Source: Phymatolithon calcareum
Taxonomy: Eukaryota > Rhodophyta > Florideophyceae > Hapalidiales
Assembly: GCA_977006965.1 (NCBI GenBank)
Contig: OZ345362.1
Location: forward strand, 2,542,001 to 2,606,000
Reading direction: 5' to 3'
Length of the DNA stretch: 64,000 nucleotides
Below the pieces are notes generated by a model. The model saw nothing but the letters and a program-made list of their open reading frames with translations, searched no databases and was not told where the DNA came from. Shown piece after piece: positions 62,455 through 64,000 of the stretch (within the stretch, counting starts at the first letter, position 1; every line of letters starts with the position of its first letter). Both the position numbers and the translations under genes were made by a program.

Positions 62455-63178
62455 ACGCTACCACAGTTAAATTCGTCTAGAACTCAGCCAGAAGCGAAGC
62501 CTTAGGAATATCTCCATTTGAAATGGACTTAGGATGGAAGCCAATGTCTGCTTTTGGATCTGTTGACTAAGGAAAATTGTGAGGTTAAAAGTGTCTCTGA
62601 TTTTAAGTCTCGGCTTCAGGTTTCTCTTGACGATGCGAAATATGTCTACAAGATTGCAAAGACTGGCCAAAGTGCTCGGACATCTCTGACTCACAAGCCT
62701 CATTCCTACGAAGTCGGTGACAAGCTTTGGATTAATAAGGGCCTCTTCAAGGACGTTTATTTAAGTCTCAACAATCGGATAACTTGTTCTCTAAATGCTT
62801 TTGTCCGTTTACTGTGAAGCGATTTATCGGGAAAATGCTGTCAGACTAGAGTTCCCAAGTATTCATGAAGTGTTGAATGTTGTTCATACAACTCCGTACT
62901 TTAACCAGCCTACTGATATATCCCCACCAATCCCAGCTGTACCTGATCTTGTTCCCGCTGTTGAGGGAGAAGAGTTTGTTGTGTATTCGATCCTGAAACA
63001 TAGGAAGAGAGGGAAAGGATATCAGTTCTTGGCTCTAATGAAATGACGTCCGATACATGATGCAAAATGGCAGCCAAGTCGAGACTTCATCGACAAGGAT
63101 GGATCTGTGACACAAGTGTTCCTGGATTGTATCAAGGACAACAAGATTATACCGCATCTATACGCCGGGGATGAATAA
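62455..63178 (+). pseudogene. Ty3/gypsy (chromovirus-type) integrase C-terminus with chromodomain
   Basis: This is the 3' end of a Ty3/gypsy polyprotein. At about 62506 a frame gives GISPFEMDLGWKP, the conserved SPFE region of gypsy integrases. It shifts at about 62550 to DLLTKENCEVKSVSDFKSRL, HKPHSYEVGDKLWINKGLF (GDKVWL region), then to AVRLEFPSIHEVLNVVHTTP. From ~62967 EEFVVYSILKHRKRGKGYQF, then (another frame, past the TGA at 63044) AKWQPSRDFIDKDGSV form a chromodomain, which in chromoviruses guides integration to marked chromatin. Upstream TAG in KFV*NSARSEALG and at least three frame changes make it a relic. Protease, RT and RNase H are absent. Confidence 0.82.
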
Positions 63179-63189
63179 CGGCTACTTCA

Positions 63190-63660
63190 TCGACGAGGAC
63201 GTCAATAGGAGGAGGTGGGGAATAGTATAACAAGGACATGCATGCAGTGCGTAAGTAGTGATAGCTTTACAAGCTGTCAGTATGCACGTCTGGATGCTCC
63301 TGGAAGCATGCGAGAAATATCCAGATATTCGAGCACATGCACTATTTGACGAATGCATTGCTTTAAGGAAATTTTTGGAGCTCTCTAGATAATTCGTATT
63401 TTATTGTTTTATGATATTTGTAAGTTACATGTAAGTATTGAATGCCTATATAAGGCATGCTCTAGTTCCGACTAGGTGATTGGAGCTAAGCACAAATCCA
63501 ACCAAGTCATGTGATGTAAAGTCAACAATCCTCTTTAAAGCTCATCTTATCACTACCGATACTGTGCTCGTCAACGCTAAGCTCGATCAGCATCCGTTTC
63601 AAGCCTCTTAGGAGAATAAATCAATCATCATCATCATATTATCGTGTCTTGTTGTGGTCG
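63190..63660 (+). mobile_element. LTR-like 3' end of the Ty3/gypsy relic
   Basis: A purine-rich stretch AATAGGAGGAGGTGGGGAAT (about 63205-63224) is a plausible polypurine tract. After it come CTATATAAG at 63446, CCGACTAG at 63468 (same 22-bp spacing as the LTR-like sequence at 6179/6201) and AGAATAAATCAATCATCATC near 63612, a possible polyadenylation region. The exact LTR termini were not identified. Confidence 0.5.
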
Positions 63661-64000
63661 ATTTACACCGGCAGAGGAACGCACAATGGGCAGGCCGGTA
63701 ATTCGAAGTAACAGACACCTAACATGAAATATCATTGAGCACAATTACCAGAGAATCTGCGCTTCAGAAACAGTATAAATAATACTTTCGACCAGCGCTG
63801 ATCCCATTCTAAGCACGCCGAAAGTAACTAGAGCATTCAACGTTAAGCACCATGCTACAAAAGTAACCGCACGGCTGCTAAGACAGTTACTTTCCGTAAA
63901 GAAGACTTGCGTCTCGCACGGGGGCAGTTTGCGTCCAAGACGCAAGTTTTGGATCCTACAAACACTGGTTGGGTGGTTGTAGTGACATCAACGAAGTCAC
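63661..64000. other. no recognisable gene
   Basis: Short ORFs only up to the window end. Confidence 0.25.

Noticed and set aside
61269-62505. Gag or protease part of the Ty3/gypsy relic
   Set aside because: I looked for CCHC, DTGA and YxDD motifs upstream of the integrase remnant and found none.

Overview
The window looks like repeat-rich, gene-poor nuclear DNA of a eukaryote. The evidence is C2H2 zinc-finger genes, an RRM gene, several non-LTR (LINE) families, a hAT transposon with an 8-bp target duplication, a solo LTR with a 5-bp target duplication, a chromodomain-bearing Ty3/gypsy remnant, minisatellites and short tailed repeats. The few intact genes are single uninterrupted ORFs, which suggests an intron-poor lineage. 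An alga such as a florideophyte red alga would fit, but that is a guess and I cannot name a species.

Layout. 1-22 kb: three same-strand C2H2 zinc-finger paralogues (2-268 partial, 11995-12693, 21409-22134) in a field of degraded repeats: a pyrimidine-rich tract (3.0-4.8 kb), an LTR-like sequence with TTCTAGAA boxes (5.9-6.3 kb), a broken LINE-B (6.5-7.8 kb), TTC-tailed elements and a foldback element (19.8-20.65 kb). 24-31.5 kb: a truncated LINE-A copy, a hAT element (24998-26431) interrupted by a small tailed insertion, a 43-bp minisatellite and further LINE pieces. 35.3-39.6 kb: the best preserved element, LINE-A, encoding a 2A-like peptide, an APE-type endonuclease, a reverse transcriptase, an RNase H and a CCHC motif, broken by two in-frame TGA codons. 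41-53 kb: duplicated repeat blocks, one holding a solo LTR (41715-42782) whose empty site survives in the sister block at 49.9-50.7 kb, two LINE-B remnants and a 55-bp minisatellite built on GTGAATGTTCAC. 53.2-57.8 kb: an intact orphan gene (492 aa, minus), five tandem ~385-bp cassettes and a small RRM gene (minus). 59-64 kb: a small orphan ORF and a Ty3/gypsy 3' end.

How it works together: only the zinc-finger genes, the RRM gene and probably the 492-aa gene look like host genes. Nearly everything else is mobile DNA at different stages of decay, with datable nesting: tailed element into hAT, and LTR element into a duplicated block. The most unusual object is LINE-A. Its RNase H domain appears split, in frame, by a Tudor-like (WDEGWY ... 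VYDDGD) module between the first catalytic Asp and the following strand, and the same element starts its endonuclease ORF with a ribosome-skipping 2A-like motif.
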